A stretch of DNA of 64,000 nucleotides from Crocinitomix algicola (lineage in GTDB: Bacteria; Bacteroidota; Bacteroidia; Flavobacteriales_D; Crocinitomicaceae). The notes beneath the pieces were generated by a model. That model saw only the letters and a program-made list of their open reading frames with translations, was not told the origin of the DNA and ran no database searches. Of this stretch, positions 1 through 9,133 are shown one piece after another. Location: assembly GCF_001661595.2 (NCBI RefSeq), contig NZ_LYPF02000002.1, forward strand, positions 62,001 to 126,000. The letters are read 5' to 3'. Every line of letters starts with the position of its first letter. Within the stretch, counting starts at the first letter, position 1. The position numbers and the translations under genes were made by a program.

Positions 1-2
1 CT

Positions 3-506
3 GATGTTTACAGCAAAGTCTATGGTTTAGAAATTATTGGCTTAAGGTATTTTAATGTGTATGGACCAAATCAAGATCCTAATGGTGCATACGCTGCTGT
101 TATTCCTAAATTTGTAAGTCAAATTTTAAAGGGGGAAGCAATAAAAGTGAATGGTGATGGTTTGCAAACGAGAGACTTTACTTTTGTTGAAGATGTTATA
201 CAAGCAAACCTTTTAGCGGCTGGAACACTTAATGAAAAAGCTTTTAATCAGGTTTTTAATATTTCATTTGGCAATAGAATTTCATTAAATGGTTTAATCG
301 AAGAGATGAAATCATCAATTCAAAATGTTTTTGGTGTGACCGAAGAGTTGGAAGTGGTCCATGGTCCTAAAAGAATAGGGGATATCGAGCATTCGTTTGC
401 TTCAATAGAAAAGGCCCAATCAATTTTAGGTTACCAGCCTCAATACTCCTTGCAAAAAGGACTAACCACTTACTTGACGTTTTTAAAAGAACGGTCTGTC
501 ATTTAA
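3..506 (+). CDS. NAD-dependent UDP-sugar epimerase, C-terminal part (5' end outside window)
   Basis: This extended short-chain dehydrogenase is open to the left edge of the window; about 167 residues are visible. It probably interconverts UDP-hexoses (UDP-GlcNAc/UDP-GalNAc or their uronates) for surface polysaccharide. The visible part begins in the helix after the expected catalytic YxxxK and carries the RYFNVYGP block, followed by an Asn/Pro-rich loop and a VIPKF segment typical of WbpP/TviC-type 4-epimerases. The substrate-binding C-terminal lobe is complete. The Rossmann nucleotide site and catalytic Tyr/Lys lie upstream and cannot be checked. The exact substrate is inferred. Confidence 0.85.
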   Translation, partial: DVYSKVYGLEIIGLRYFNVYGPNQDPNGAYAAVIPKFVSQILKGEAIKVNGDGLQTRDFTFVEDVIQANLLAAGTLNEKAFNQVFNISFGNRISLNGLIEEMKSSIQNVFGVTEELEVVHGPKRIGDIEHSFASIEKAQSILGYQPQYSLQKGLTTYLTFLKERSVI

Positions 507-681
507 TTAAATTTAGTGAAAATCTCCTTTTTTACTTGCTTAATCCGAATTGTTGGGTGTTGTGTTTATCATTAATTAACTCACTTTCTATTACCAGTCC
601 ATTCAATTCAATGGCTGAAAAATGCTGACAACAAAATTGAATGCTAATACATTCGTCTTTCTTTTAACTTTACATTCATTC

Positions 682-714
682 AAAAAAAAAACGAGCACCA
701 TAACTGATGCTCGT
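682..714 (-). terminator. Rho-independent terminator of the DUF6089 gene
   Basis: The arms ACGAGCA (691-697) and TGCTCGT (708-714) form a 7-bp stem with a 10-nt loop. On the minus strand the stem is followed by a run of nine T. It sits 20 nt past the stop of the minus-strand gene. The rest of the gap 507-733 shows no gene. Confidence 0.8.
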
Positions 715-733
715 TGTTCGAATGCTTTTTTGA

Positions 734-1639
734 CTAGAACTTCGCTTTTGTTCCGCCCCAACGTTTTCTTTTGCCCCAAAGCCAAGAATAATTTCTGCGA
801 TAGAAACTTCCTTTTGTTCGGATTAAATAACTGTAAGAGACAGAAATTGTCATAAAGTTATCTCTGTCGGTTGGATCTCCTCGAGGACTGTCTGGTCCGT
901 ATTGAACAGCGTCCGGTACATTGCCCACGCCAATATAACGGTTGGCTAAAGCAGGAGCTAATGGATCATCAGACATTTGCGAAGGATCAACATAAACCGT
1001 AGAAATATCATCTAAATAATCTGTGAATGTCCAGTTCCAACCCATTTCTAAACCAAATCGGTGAACTCGGTCATAGGTAAAGAAAAATCCTGCACCAAAT
1101 GGCATTGTTACTGCTACAGGAGAATAAGATACGCCTTCTGTCATTAATTGTCTCAGCTTTACCTTGCTTCCATTGTATTCAGCTTTTGGGTTGTGATAAA
1201 CACCTCCAACACCAGCAAAGAAATATGTTTGATAATCTAATCGATACCTTCCTCTATAACCAACATCTGAAACGGTTAAAACTTGTGGGTAATATTCTAA
1301 CTTAGCACTTAAATGTAATAAGTCATTTTGGAATTGTAAATTTCTTCCACGTCGAGCACTATTGTCAGAGTTTGAATCTTCGCCTTGAATTCGAACCCAA
1401 TCGAAAGATCCTTGAACTGCGAACAAAGGGTGAAAACGGTAACGCGTAAATGTGCCAAACGCCCATCGCGTATCACGGAGCTCCATATTGTAAACAAAAT
1501 TACGGGCTAAATCTCCACTTCCGATGTCTCCTAGAAAATTTGAAACACCAGCTCGTGCACCGAATCCTAAATTGTATTGTTGCGCAAATAGCCCGTTGGA
1601 GGCCACTATTACACAAAGAATTAAGAATATTTTTTTCAT
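734..1639 (-). CDS. DUF6089 family outer-membrane beta-barrel protein
   Basis: 301 aa. The start at 1639 was chosen because the protein then opens with a clean signal peptide (MKKIFLILCVIVASNGLFA, cleavage before QQ); an in-frame ATG eight codons upstream would put a polar extension before it. The rest shows alternating aromatic beta strands, a GFGARAG opening strand, a GAGFFFTY strand and a late FMTISVSYSYL strand, as expected for the DUF6089 barrels common in Bacteroidota. Function is unknown; members sit in the outer membrane. Transcribed alone, with its own terminator. Confidence 0.85.
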   Translation of the reverse strand: MKKIFLILCVIVASNGLFAQQYNLGFGARAGVSNFLGDIGSGDLARNFVYNMELRDTRWAFGTFTRYRFHPLFAVQGSFDWVRIQGEDSNSDNSARRGRNLQFQNDLLHLSAKLEYYPQVLTVSDVGYRGRYRLDYQTYFFAGVGGVYHNPKAEYNGSKVKLRQLMTEGVSYSPVAVTMPFGAGFFFTYDRVHRFGLEMGWNWTFTDYLDDISTVYVDPSQMSDDPLAPALANRYIGVGNVPDAVQYGPDSPRGDPTDRDNFMTISVSYSYLIRTKGSFYRRNYSWLWGKRKRWGGTKAKF

Positions 1640-1778
1640 TTTGGTATAATGCATTTGGCGCAAAATTAATTAATTACGCGTAGGCGAACACTAAATTATA
1701 AAAAAAAAGTCAAACTTTTATTCTTTCACCTTTATTCCTTGATTAAATCATTAATTTCGTAAAGCATAAAATCACAGT

Positions 1779-2735
1779 ATGGAAGGAAATAGAATCACAA
1801 GTCTTTTTAACATCAAATATCCAATAATTCAAGCCGGAATGATTTGGTGTTCTGGATGGGAATTAGCTGCGGCAGTAAGCAATGCTGGAGGTTTAGGTAT
1901 CATAGGTTCGGGATCGATGTACCCTGAAATTTTGGACGAACACATAAAAAAATGCAAGGAAGCGACTGATAAACCATTCGCGGTAAATTTGCCAATGTTG
2001 TATCCTTCAATTGAGGAGCATATTCAAACAATTATTAGGCATAAAGTACCAATCGTATTCACCTCTGCTGGAAATCCAAAAACATGGACGAGCAAGCTAA
2101 AAGAGCATGGTATAACAGTTGTTCACGTCGTATCAAGTTTGAAATTTGCTTTAAAATCACAGGCTGCAGGGGTAGATGCCGTTGTTGTAGAAGGTTTTGA
2201 AGCAGGTGGTCATAACGGTTTGGATGAAACGACGACCCTGACATTAGTTCCAACAGTTAAACAGGAATTAGAAATTCCGCTTATCGCAGCTGGAGGAATC
2301 GCAACCGGTCGAGCAATGCTAGCAGCTTTGGCGCTCGGTGCGGACGCTGTGCAAATTGGAAGTCGTTTTGTGGCGTCCATCGAGTCTTCTGCCCATCAAA
2401 ATTTTAAGAATAAAGTGTTGGAGACAGGTGATGGAGGAACAAAATTAACGTTGAAAGAATTGACCCCCGTTCGATTAATAAAGAATGAATTCTATCAGGC
2501 TGTCGAAGCCGCATATTTGCGCGAAGCAAGTGTGGAGGAATTAAAAGAATTACTTGGCAGAGGAAGAGCCAAAAAAGGGATGTTTGAAGGGGACTTGGCG
2601 GAGGGAGAGCTGGAAATTGGGCAAGTAGCAAGTTTGATTAAAGAAATAAAACCGGCAGGTGAAATAGTAAATGAAATACTTGCTGAATACCGTGAGGCTC
2701 GAACAGAATTACAGACGCAAAAATTTGAATTTTAA
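1779..2735 (+). CDS. nitronate monooxygenase / FabK-like FMN oxidoreductase
   Basis: 318 aa TIM-barrel flavoprotein. Seen: an N-terminal PIIQAGM strand, the GGLGIIGSGS phosphate-binding turn, AVNLP, the GGHNG loop typical of the 2-nitropropane dioxygenase family, and an AAGGIATG plus ALGADAVQIGSRF FMN-phosphate block near residues 170-200. Family members oxidise alkyl nitronates or, for FabK, reduce enoyl-ACP; the sequence alone does not separate these. Length is normal. The stop overlaps the start of the next gene by one base (TAATG), so it is translationally coupled to an M16 peptidase pair. Confidence 0.85.
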   Translation: MEGNRITSLFNIKYPIIQAGMIWCSGWELAAAVSNAGGLGIIGSGSMYPEILDEHIKKCKEATDKPFAVNLPMLYPSIEEHIQTIIRHKVPIVFTSAGNPKTWTSKLKEHGITVVHVVSSLKFALKSQAAGVDAVVVEGFEAGGHNGLDETTTLTLVPTVKQELEIPLIAAGGIATGRAMLAALALGADAVQIGSRFVASIESSAHQNFKNKVLETGDGGTKLTLKELTPVRLIKNEFYQAVEAAYLREASVEELKELLGRGRAKKGMFEGDLAEGELEIGQVASLIKEIKPAGEIVNEILAEYREARTELQTQKFEF

Positions 2736-3973
2736 TGATTGATTTTAAAACGTTTCAGCTCGATAATGGTTTGAAAGTCATTTTTCATCAAGATAAAAAT
2801 ACACCGTTAGCTGTAGTAAATTTATTGTATGATGTTGGAGCTAAAGATGAAGATGAAAATCGAACTGGTTTTGCCCACCTATTCGAACATTTAATGTTTG
2901 GTGGGTCAAAGAATATTCCCAATTTCGATACTCCTTTACAACGAGCAGGGGGAGAATGCAATGCTTTTACAAGTAATGATATCACCAATTATTACAATGT
3001 TTTGCCTGCGGAAAATGTCGAGATGGCATTTTGGTTGGAAAGTGACCGGATGAATGAGCTGGCCTTTACTGAAAAAAGTCTTGAAGTTCAGAGGGGGGTA
3101 GTCATTGAAGAATTTAAACAACGTTATCTCAATCAACCTTACGGCGATGTTTGGCTCCAATTAAGGCCACTCATTTATAAAAAACATCCTTATCAATGGG
3201 CTACAATCGGAAAATCAATTGAGCATATTGAAGAGGCGAAAATGGAGGATGTAAAGTCTTTTTTCTACAAACATTATTCTCCTCAAAATGCAACCTTAGT
3301 AGTGGGCGGTAATCTCGAGTTGGAGGAAGTTAAAAAATTGTCAGAAAAGTATTTCAGCCCTATACCAAAACGTGAAAAGTATCTCCGTAAAATTCAGCCC
3401 GAACCACCTCAAAACGAAGAACGAAGGTTGACAATTGAAAGAGATGTTCCTTCTAATGCACTTTACATGGCTTTTAGAATGGGAGGTAGATTGTCTTACG
3501 ATCATTATTATGGGGATTTAACTTCCGATATTTTAGCGGGTAATAAATCATCTCGCCTGTATAATGAATTGGTTGTAAAGACTAAGCTGATGTCTAGTGT
3601 TTCTGCTTATATCACAGGTGGAGTAGAGGATGGGCTTTTTCTTATTTCTGGACATCTTAATCCCGAAGCAAGTTTTGAGCAAGTTGAACGTGTAATATGG
3701 GATGTTCTATCAGATTTGATGGAGAAGAATATTCAACCGCAAGAACTAATTAAGGTTAAAAATAAATTGAAAACGAGGAAGGTTTTTGGTGAAAAGTCGC
3801 TGCTAAACCGAGTGATGAATATTGCCTTTTATGAAAATTTAGGTCAACTCGATGAAATCAATGCAGATCTTTCTAAATATGATCAAATTATGGCAGAGGA
3901 TATCACGCAATTTGCCCAAAGAACATTTTCACGGTTAAATTCCTCAACCTTATTAATCCAAACAAAAAAATAA
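2735..3973 (+). CDS. M16 family zinc metallopeptidase, catalytic subunit
   Basis: 412 aa. The inverted zinc motif HxxEH is present as HLFEH at residues 48-52, with a downstream Glu (E125/E126) at the spacing expected for the third ligand. No signal peptide is visible, so it may be cytoplasmic or exported by an unrecognised route. The second M16 lobe (about residues 180-410) lacks a zinc motif. The next gene encodes the partner carrying the Arg/Tyr pair, so the two probably form the heterodimer known for bacterial M16B enzymes. Its start overlaps the previous stop by one base, and its own stop overlaps the next start by one base. Confidence 0.9.
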   Translation: MIDFKTFQLDNGLKVIFHQDKNTPLAVVNLLYDVGAKDEDENRTGFAHLFEHLMFGGSKNIPNFDTPLQRAGGECNAFTSNDITNYYNVLPAENVEMAFWLESDRMNELAFTEKSLEVQRGVVIEEFKQRYLNQPYGDVWLQLRPLIYKKHPYQWATIGKSIEHIEEAKMEDVKSFFYKHYSPQNATLVVGGNLELEEVKKLSEKYFSPIPKREKYLRKIQPEPPQNEERRLTIERDVPSNALYMAFRMGGRLSYDHYYGDLTSDILAGNKSSRLYNELVVKTKLMSSVSAYITGGVEDGLFLISGHLNPEASFEQVERVIWDVLSDLMEKNIQPQELIKVKNKLKTRKVFGEKSLLNRVMNIAFYENLGQLDEINADLSKYDQIMAEDITQFAQRTFSRLNSSTLLIQTKK

Positions 3974-5232
3974 TGGAATTTAATCAACCTTCATATAGCC
4001 TGCCAACATCTTTACCACTCCAGTTTCCTGAATTAATTGAATTGGAGAACGGAATTGAACTCTATGTCTTAAAAGATGACAATGATGATGCGGTAAAACT
4101 GGACATTGAATGGAGCGCAGGTTCTAAATATCAGTCCAAAAATTTAATCGCAAGTTTCACCAATAAACTTTTGCTGTCTGGCGATGATGTTATGAAAGCG
4201 AGTGAAATTGCTGAGAAATTAGATTTTTACGGCGGTTACTTTCAGCACGAAATTGATCGAGATCACGCCGGAATAGCATTGTTTGGACTCAAGGAAAATA
4301 TGAGTAAAATTTTTGAGATTTTTACTCAAGCCTTTATGAATTGTACGTTTCCAGCTGATCAACTTGAAAAAGAACGTGCTGTTGCCTTAAGTAAATTTCA
4401 AATCGCCAATAAAAAAGTGAAGCACCAATGCGTAAAAGCATTTAATCAAGGTGTTTACGGTGAAAAAAATCCGTATGGACGGGCGGCGACTGAAGCTGAT
4501 TTTGGTCGAATAGAAAGGGAAGATTTACTAGCGTTTTACAAACAGTTTTACTTAAACGGTAAACCCACCTTGTTCCTCGTTGGAAACGTGGATGATGATT
4601 TTATACGCCAGCTCAGAGATTGGTCTTCCTTAATGGTTTCTAAACCGGTGAATTATGAATTAGAGCCGTTAGAACAAAAAACCGGCCATGATCATGTAAT
4701 CGTGCCAGGTGCAGTACAAACAGCTGTACGAATTGGTCGCTTATTTATTGATAAAAAACACCCTGATTATTTTCAGGTGCAACTGTTAAACACATTGCTA
4801 GGCGGTTATTTTGGCAGTCGTTTAATGTCCAACATTCGCGAAGATAAAGGGTATACCTATGGAATTGGTTCGGCCATTACGGTAATGGAAGATGCCGCAT
4901 GTTTTTTTATAACTACCGAGGTCGGATCAGAAGTGGTGAAGGATGCTATTCAGGAGGTGAAAAATGAACTGTCGAAATTGATTAATATTGAAATTCCAGA
5001 GGATGAATTAACAGTAGTTAAAAATTATATGGCAGGGGAGTTTTTAAGAAATGCCGATGGAGCAATAGCACAAATGGAGAATTTTAAAAATATTCATTTT
5101 AATCAATTGCCCCAATCATACTATTCGGATTACCTCGAAGCAATAAATACAGCGCAGCCTTCAGACCTGAAAAAACTGGCCGAAAAATATTTTCAGTTCG
5201 ATGATATGCTAGTCGTAACAGCAGGAGCATAA
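3973..5232 (+). CDS. M16 family peptidase, non-catalytic partner subunit
   Basis: 419 aa, same fold as the preceding protein but with no HxxEH at the equivalent place (the strand reads AGSKYQSKNLIASFTNKLL). It does carry the NIREDKGYTYG segment near residue 290, which supplies the Arg/Tyr substrate-carboxylate contacts in M16B pairs. Catalysis therefore needs both subunits: one gives zinc, the other substrate binding. It closes a three-gene run of overlapping reading frames beginning with the nitronate monooxygenase. Confidence 0.88.
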   Translation: MEFNQPSYSLPTSLPLQFPELIELENGIELYVLKDDNDDAVKLDIEWSAGSKYQSKNLIASFTNKLLLSGDDVMKASEIAEKLDFYGGYFQHEIDRDHAGIALFGLKENMSKIFEIFTQAFMNCTFPADQLEKERAVALSKFQIANKKVKHQCVKAFNQGVYGEKNPYGRAATEADFGRIEREDLLAFYKQFYLNGKPTLFLVGNVDDDFIRQLRDWSSLMVSKPVNYELEPLEQKTGHDHVIVPGAVQTAVRIGRLFIDKKHPDYFQVQLLNTLLGGYFGSRLMSNIREDKGYTYGIGSAITVMEDAACFFITTEVGSEVVKDAIQEVKNELSKLINIEIPEDELTVVKNYMAGEFLRNADGAIAQMENFKNIHFNQLPQSYYSDYLEAINTAQPSDLKKLAEKYFQFDDMLVVTAGA

Positions 5233-5241
5233 GCGTATTTT

Positions 5242-5357
5242 GGGCGTTCCCGCAAAACACCGATGTGTTCTGCGGTCGGGCTTTACGCACTCGCTTCCGA
5301 CCTTCCGTCTCAGACGGATAGTCGGCGAGCTCAAACAATTGCTCCAATCCCTAACGC
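5242..5357. repeat. flavobacterial-type GGGCGTTCC...CCCTAACGC intergenic repeat
   Basis: Starts with GGGCGTTCCCGC ten bases after the M16 stop and ends with TCCCTAACGC. It is GC-richer than its surroundings and strongly folded: CCGCA/TGCGG around AACAC/GTGTT, the short near-palindrome TCCGTCT-C-AGACGGA, and an outer CCGAC/GTCGG with CTCG/CGAG. From memory, sequences with the same opening and closing words are found after many flavobacterial genes; this cannot be checked here. The remaining gap to 5650 is AT-rich with no recognised gene. Confidence 0.6.
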
Positions 5358-5650
5358 AGGTTGTGAAGTACCTGTTCTCATTTCTCTAACTGAGTAGTGA
5401 CCACAAAATTGTGGCATCCAAAAACAACAAAATTTCATGTTTTTTAAAAGAAGTTATTAATTGGTCGTCTTCATAACCCTATAAGAATTATGATTACTTA
5501 AATAACTGACTGAGTAGGAAAGGTTCAGCTACATTGTAGTTAAATACCACATCTATACCGATGAAAAATCGTATAATAAACTAGCTTTTAATAATTCACA
5601 CGGTTGTAGGTGTACTTCATCCCGAATAAAACCATGGATGTACGGCAGAA

Positions 5651-7837
5651 TTAATTCGCCATTTCACTCATGAATTTGATGCGCATTAATCGCAATTGTT
5701 CTTCTTCATAATCGCCATCAAATTCTTGGTAAGCTTCGTCTAAACTATCTGTTTCAGCTTCTAAAAAGTAATCGTAAATATCTTCTTGATCCTCGTCATC
5801 CAATTGATCATTAATATAATAATCAATGTTCATTTTAGTTCCAGAACCCACAATACCTTCTATTTCAGTAATGATCTCATCCACTGTTTTACCATTTGAA
5901 GAGGCAATATCTTCTAAAGGCATTTTACGATCAACATTTTGAATGATATGAACTTTTAATACAGATTTATTAACCACAGATTTAACCACAAAATCCTGAG
6001 AACGTTCAATTTCATATTCTTCAACATACTGTGAAATCATGTCAATAAAAGGACGCCCATATCGTTTTGCTTTACCAATTCCTACGCCAACAATATTCGC
6101 CAATTCCTCCATCGTAATAGGATATTGAACGGTCATGTCATGCAGAGAAGGTTCTTGGAAAATCACAAAAGGCGGAACGTTTTTCTCCTTTGAAAGTTTC
6201 TTTCTTAAATCAACTAACATTTTAAAAAGACGGTCATCAGTGGCGTTTCCTCCACGCTGCGCTATTGGTGTCTCCGCTTCTTCAGAGGAATAATCATGTT
6301 CCTTCAATAATTTAAACGAAACAGGGTTCTCGATGAATTCTTTTCCTTCTTCCGTTAATTTTAAAGTACCGTATGATTCGATTTCTTTATATAAAAACCC
6401 GTGAACTAAACATTGCCGAGATACGGCATTCCAAAAAATATGGTCTTGGTCTTTTCCTTTGCCAAATGTCGGTAATTGGTCATGTCGGTATGATTTGGAC
6501 TCTTGCGTAGCATTACCAATTAAATACTGGCAAATATACTTCGCTTTTTGTGTCTCTTTTAAGTCGACAACCGCCTCCAAAAACAATTTAACTTCATTTT
6601 TACCTTCAAACTGTTCCCTCGGATTTTTGCAATTGTCACACATTTCTCCACACGTATCCTCATCAAACTTTTCTCCAAAATAATGCAGAATATACTTTCT
6701 TCGGCAAACCGATGTTTCGGCGTAAGAAACAATTTCATGCAATAATTGTCGACCAACTTCTTGCTCGGCTATTGGTTTTCCATGAAGGAATTTTTCTAGC
6801 TTTTCAATGTCTTTATAACTGTAAAAAGTCAAACAATGCCCCTCGCCACCATCACGACCGGCTCGTCCTGTTTCTTGGTAATAACTTTCCAAACTTTTAG
6901 GAATATCGTGGTGAATAACAAATCGAACGTCTGGTTTGTCAATCCCCATACCAAAAGCAATTGTTGCGACAATTACATCAGCATCTTCCATCAAAAACAT
7001 ATCTTGGTGCTTGGCGCGCACACTCGAATCTAAACCTGCGTGGTACGGCAGTGCATTGATGCCATTTATTTGTAAAATTTCAGCAATTTCTTCCACCTTT
7101 TTTCTACTCAAGCAGTATATAATTCCTGATTTAACCGAGCGTTCCTTGATGAACCGAATAATGTTTTTCTCCACATCCTTCTTCGGTCGAACCTCGTAAA
7201 AAAGGTTGTCCCTGTTGAAGGACATCTTAAAAATGGTCGCATCCAACATGTGCAAATTCTTTTGAATGTCATGCTGAACTTTAGGAGTTGCTGTTGCTGT
7301 CAACGCTACAATAGGTACATCACTAATTTCTTGAAAAATTTCTCGAAGTCTCCGATATTCTGGCCTAAAATCATGCCCCCACTCAGAAATACAATGGGCT
7401 TCATCTATGGCAAAAAAAGAAATTTTGACCCCCGTTAAAAAAGCAATATTCTCTTTTTTAGTTAAGGACTCTGGTGCAACATACAATAATTTTGTTTTGC
7501 CCGATGTAATGTCATCTTTAACCTTTTTAACTTCTGTTTTAGTTAATGATGAATTTAAAAAGTGAGCCACCGAATCAGATTCACTGATATGTCGAATGGC
7601 ATCTACCTGATTTTTCATTAAAGCTATTAGCGGAGAAACCACAATCGCTGTACCTTCAGACAGTAAAGCCGGAAGTTGGTAACAGAGTGATTTACCACCG
7701 CCTGTAGGCATTATTACAAAAGTGTTTTTGCCGGAAAGTATGTTTTTGATAATAGGCTCTTGCTTTCCCTTAAACTCGTTAAAACCAAAATATTTTTTTA
7801 ATGAGTTTTTTAAGTCTGTTGTATCTACTTCAATCAT
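5651..7837 (-). CDS. recQ: ATP-dependent DNA helicase RecQ
   Basis: 728 aa 3'-5' SF2 helicase of recombination and fork repair. Seen in order: Walker A PTGGGKS (44-50), DEAH box at 145-148 inside AIDEAHCISEWGHDFRPEYR, motif III ALTATATP, motif VI with GRAGRDG, the Cys cluster of the RecQ zinc domain (CRRKYILHYFGE...C..C..C, about 370-410), a winged-helix RQC domain, and an HRDC domain (VPPFVIF onward, about 540-610). An acidic tail of roughly 100 residues makes it longer than E. coli RecQ (about 610 aa); long tailed forms are usual in Bacteroidota. Confidence 0.96.
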   Translation of the reverse strand: MIEVDTTDLKNSLKKYFGFNEFKGKQEPIIKNILSGKNTFVIMPTGGGKSLCYQLPALLSEGTAIVVSPLIALMKNQVDAIRHISESDSVAHFLNSSLTKTEVKKVKDDITSGKTKLLYVAPESLTKKENIAFLTGVKISFFAIDEAHCISEWGHDFRPEYRRLREIFQEISDVPIVALTATATPKVQHDIQKNLHMLDATIFKMSFNRDNLFYEVRPKKDVEKNIIRFIKERSVKSGIIYCLSRKKVEEIAEILQINGINALPYHAGLDSSVRAKHQDMFLMEDADVIVATIAFGMGIDKPDVRFVIHHDIPKSLESYYQETGRAGRDGGEGHCLTFYSYKDIEKLEKFLHGKPIAEQEVGRQLLHEIVSYAETSVCRRKYILHYFGEKFDEDTCGEMCDNCKNPREQFEGKNEVKLFLEAVVDLKETQKAKYICQYLIGNATQESKSYRHDQLPTFGKGKDQDHIFWNAVSRQCLVHGFLYKEIESYGTLKLTEEGKEFIENPVSFKLLKEHDYSSEEAETPIAQRGGNATDDRLFKMLVDLRKKLSKEKNVPPFVIFQEPSLHDMTVQYPITMEELANIVGVGIGKAKRYGRPFIDMISQYVEEYEIERSQDFVVKSVVNKSVLKVHIIQNVDRKMPLEDIASSNGKTVDEIITEIEGIVGSGTKMNIDYYINDQLDDEDQEDIYDYFLEAETDSLDEAYQEFDGDYEEEQLRLMRIKFMSEMAN

Positions 7838-8136
7838 TTACAATAAGTTCACTTCTAATTTCGTTCTCCACAATGTCGCTATTGAGAGCTATTTTTTCCT
7901 TTTACCTATATAAAGATAGAATAAAAGAATTTTACAAACCTATTTTTTGAATCAAAAGTTTTAACACAATTTGAACAAATAAGTTTGACCTCAAGTTAAA
8001 AAAAATATGTCAAAATTAAAATTCCCTGACTTGTTGAGACTTATAGTGATTGAGTGGCGAGTTGCCGTGTTTTATAATTAAAAAAAGCTTTTGTTAATGT
8101 TCTGTTAAACTTTTACTTAGTTTTCTTAAGCTTTTT

Positions 8137-8144
8137 TATATTTG
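8137..8144 (+). promoter_or_regulatory. Bacteroidota -7 box ahead of the DUF1573 operon
   Basis: TATATTTG fits the Bacteroidota -7 consensus TAnnTTTG exactly and lies 28 nt before the first DUF1573 start. The -33 element is weak (only TTA at about the right spacing). The remainder of the gap 7838-8172 is AT-rich and shows nothing else recognisable. Confidence 0.45.
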
Positions 8145-8172
8145 AGGAAATAAGTTTATTAAAGAATCAAAA

Positions 8173-8661
8173 ATGAATAATATGAAAAACTTTGTACTTA
8201 GCCTAAGTCTACTAATTATGGCAGTTGTTGGAGTAAATGGAGTCTATGCTCAAACAACATCAAAAATCACAGTTGAAGAAACAAAAGAGGTGCCTAAAGA
8301 TGGTCCAAAAATAACTGTGGATAAAGAAGTGCACGATTACGGAACAATTGAGCAAGGTGCAAATGGTGTATGCGTATTTACAGTAACAAATACTGGAAAT
8401 GCTCCACTTATTATTTCAACTTGTAAAGGTTCTTGTGGGTGTACTGTTCCTCAATGTTCCAAAGAGCCAATCGCTCCAGGAGCAACGACTGAAATTTCTG
8501 TGAAATATGACACAAAAAGAGTTGGTCCAATTAGCAAGAATGTGAAGATTAATTCAAATGCTGTTAACGAACCGGTTAAAGTAATTAGAATTAAAGGAAA
8601 AGTTAACGCTAAACCAACGGGTGGCGCTCCAACTTCTACAGGAGGACCAACAGTAAACTAG
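8173..8661 (+). CDS. DUF1573 (ASH-like) exported protein, first of three
   Basis: 162 aa with an N-terminal signal peptide ending near VYA-Q. The single immunoglobulin-like DUF1573 domain shows the hallmark EVHDYGTIEQG start, VTNTGNAPLIIS, the Cys-rich turn CKGSCGCTVPQC and IAPGATTEISVKYDT. The Pro/Gly/Thr tail is low complexity. Function is unknown; the domain resembles ASPM/SPD-2/Hydin modules and is usually periplasmic or surface-exposed. A second in-frame ATG three codons later is an equally possible start. It is 25 nt ahead of its paralogue. Confidence 0.88.
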   Translation: MNNMKNFVLSLSLLIMAVVGVNGVYAQTTSKITVEETKEVPKDGPKITVDKEVHDYGTIEQGANGVCVFTVTNTGNAPLIISTCKGSCGCTVPQCSKEPIAPGATTEISVKYDTKRVGPISKNVKINSNAVNEPVKVIRIKGKVNAKPTGGAPTSTGGPTVN

Positions 8662-8686
8662 TTTAAAATAAGTAAAATAGAACGAT

Positions 8687-9133
8687 ATGAAAAAGGCAGT
8701 ATTAACATTAAGTTTCTTTTTAGTAGCGATGCTTGGATTTACAGCATTTGCTCAGGAAGGACAACCAGTACCAGGTACGGAAGACGGACCAGTAATTAAA
8801 ATAGATAAAGAAGTTCATGATTACGGAACTATCGATTATAAAGCGGATGGAAAGTGTGTTTTTACAATTACAAACACAGGTAACCAACCGCTAATTATAT
8901 CAAAATGTAAAGGTTCTTGTGGGTGTACTGTTCCTCAGTGTACTGAAGCTCCAATAGCACCAGGTGCAAGCTCAAAAATTACGGTTGAATATGATACGGG
9001 AAGAACAGGACCTTTTCATAAGTCGGTAACCGTTACATCAAATGCAGTAAATGCGCCTACAAAAGTTGTAAAAATTAAAGGAACGGTTAAGCCAAATCCT
9101 GAAAAGGCTACTACTGCTCCAGCAGTGAATTAA
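8687..9133 (+). CDS. DUF1573 (ASH-like) exported protein, second of three
   Basis: 148 aa, signal peptide to about AFA-Q, then a DUF1573 domain very close to the upstream protein (KEVHDYGTI, TITNTGNQPLIIS, CKGSCGCTVPQC, APIAPGAS). A 32-nt stretch over the Cys-rich turn (8906-8937) is identical to 8422-8453 although flanking codons differ, which suggests a fairly recent duplication or gene conversion. The stop overlaps the start of the third copy by one base. Confidence 0.88.
   Translation: MKKAVLTLSFFLVAMLGFTAFAQEGQPVPGTEDGPVIKIDKEVHDYGTIDYKADGKCVFTITNTGNQPLIISKCKGSCGCTVPQCTEAPIAPGASSKITVEYDTGRTGPFHKSVTVTSNAVNAPTKVVKIKGTVKPNPEKATTAPAVN

Noticed and set aside
603-855. Short overlapping frames on both strands after the epimerase
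   Set aside because: They span the DUF6089 terminator and the 3' end of that gene; no RBS, no conserved features.
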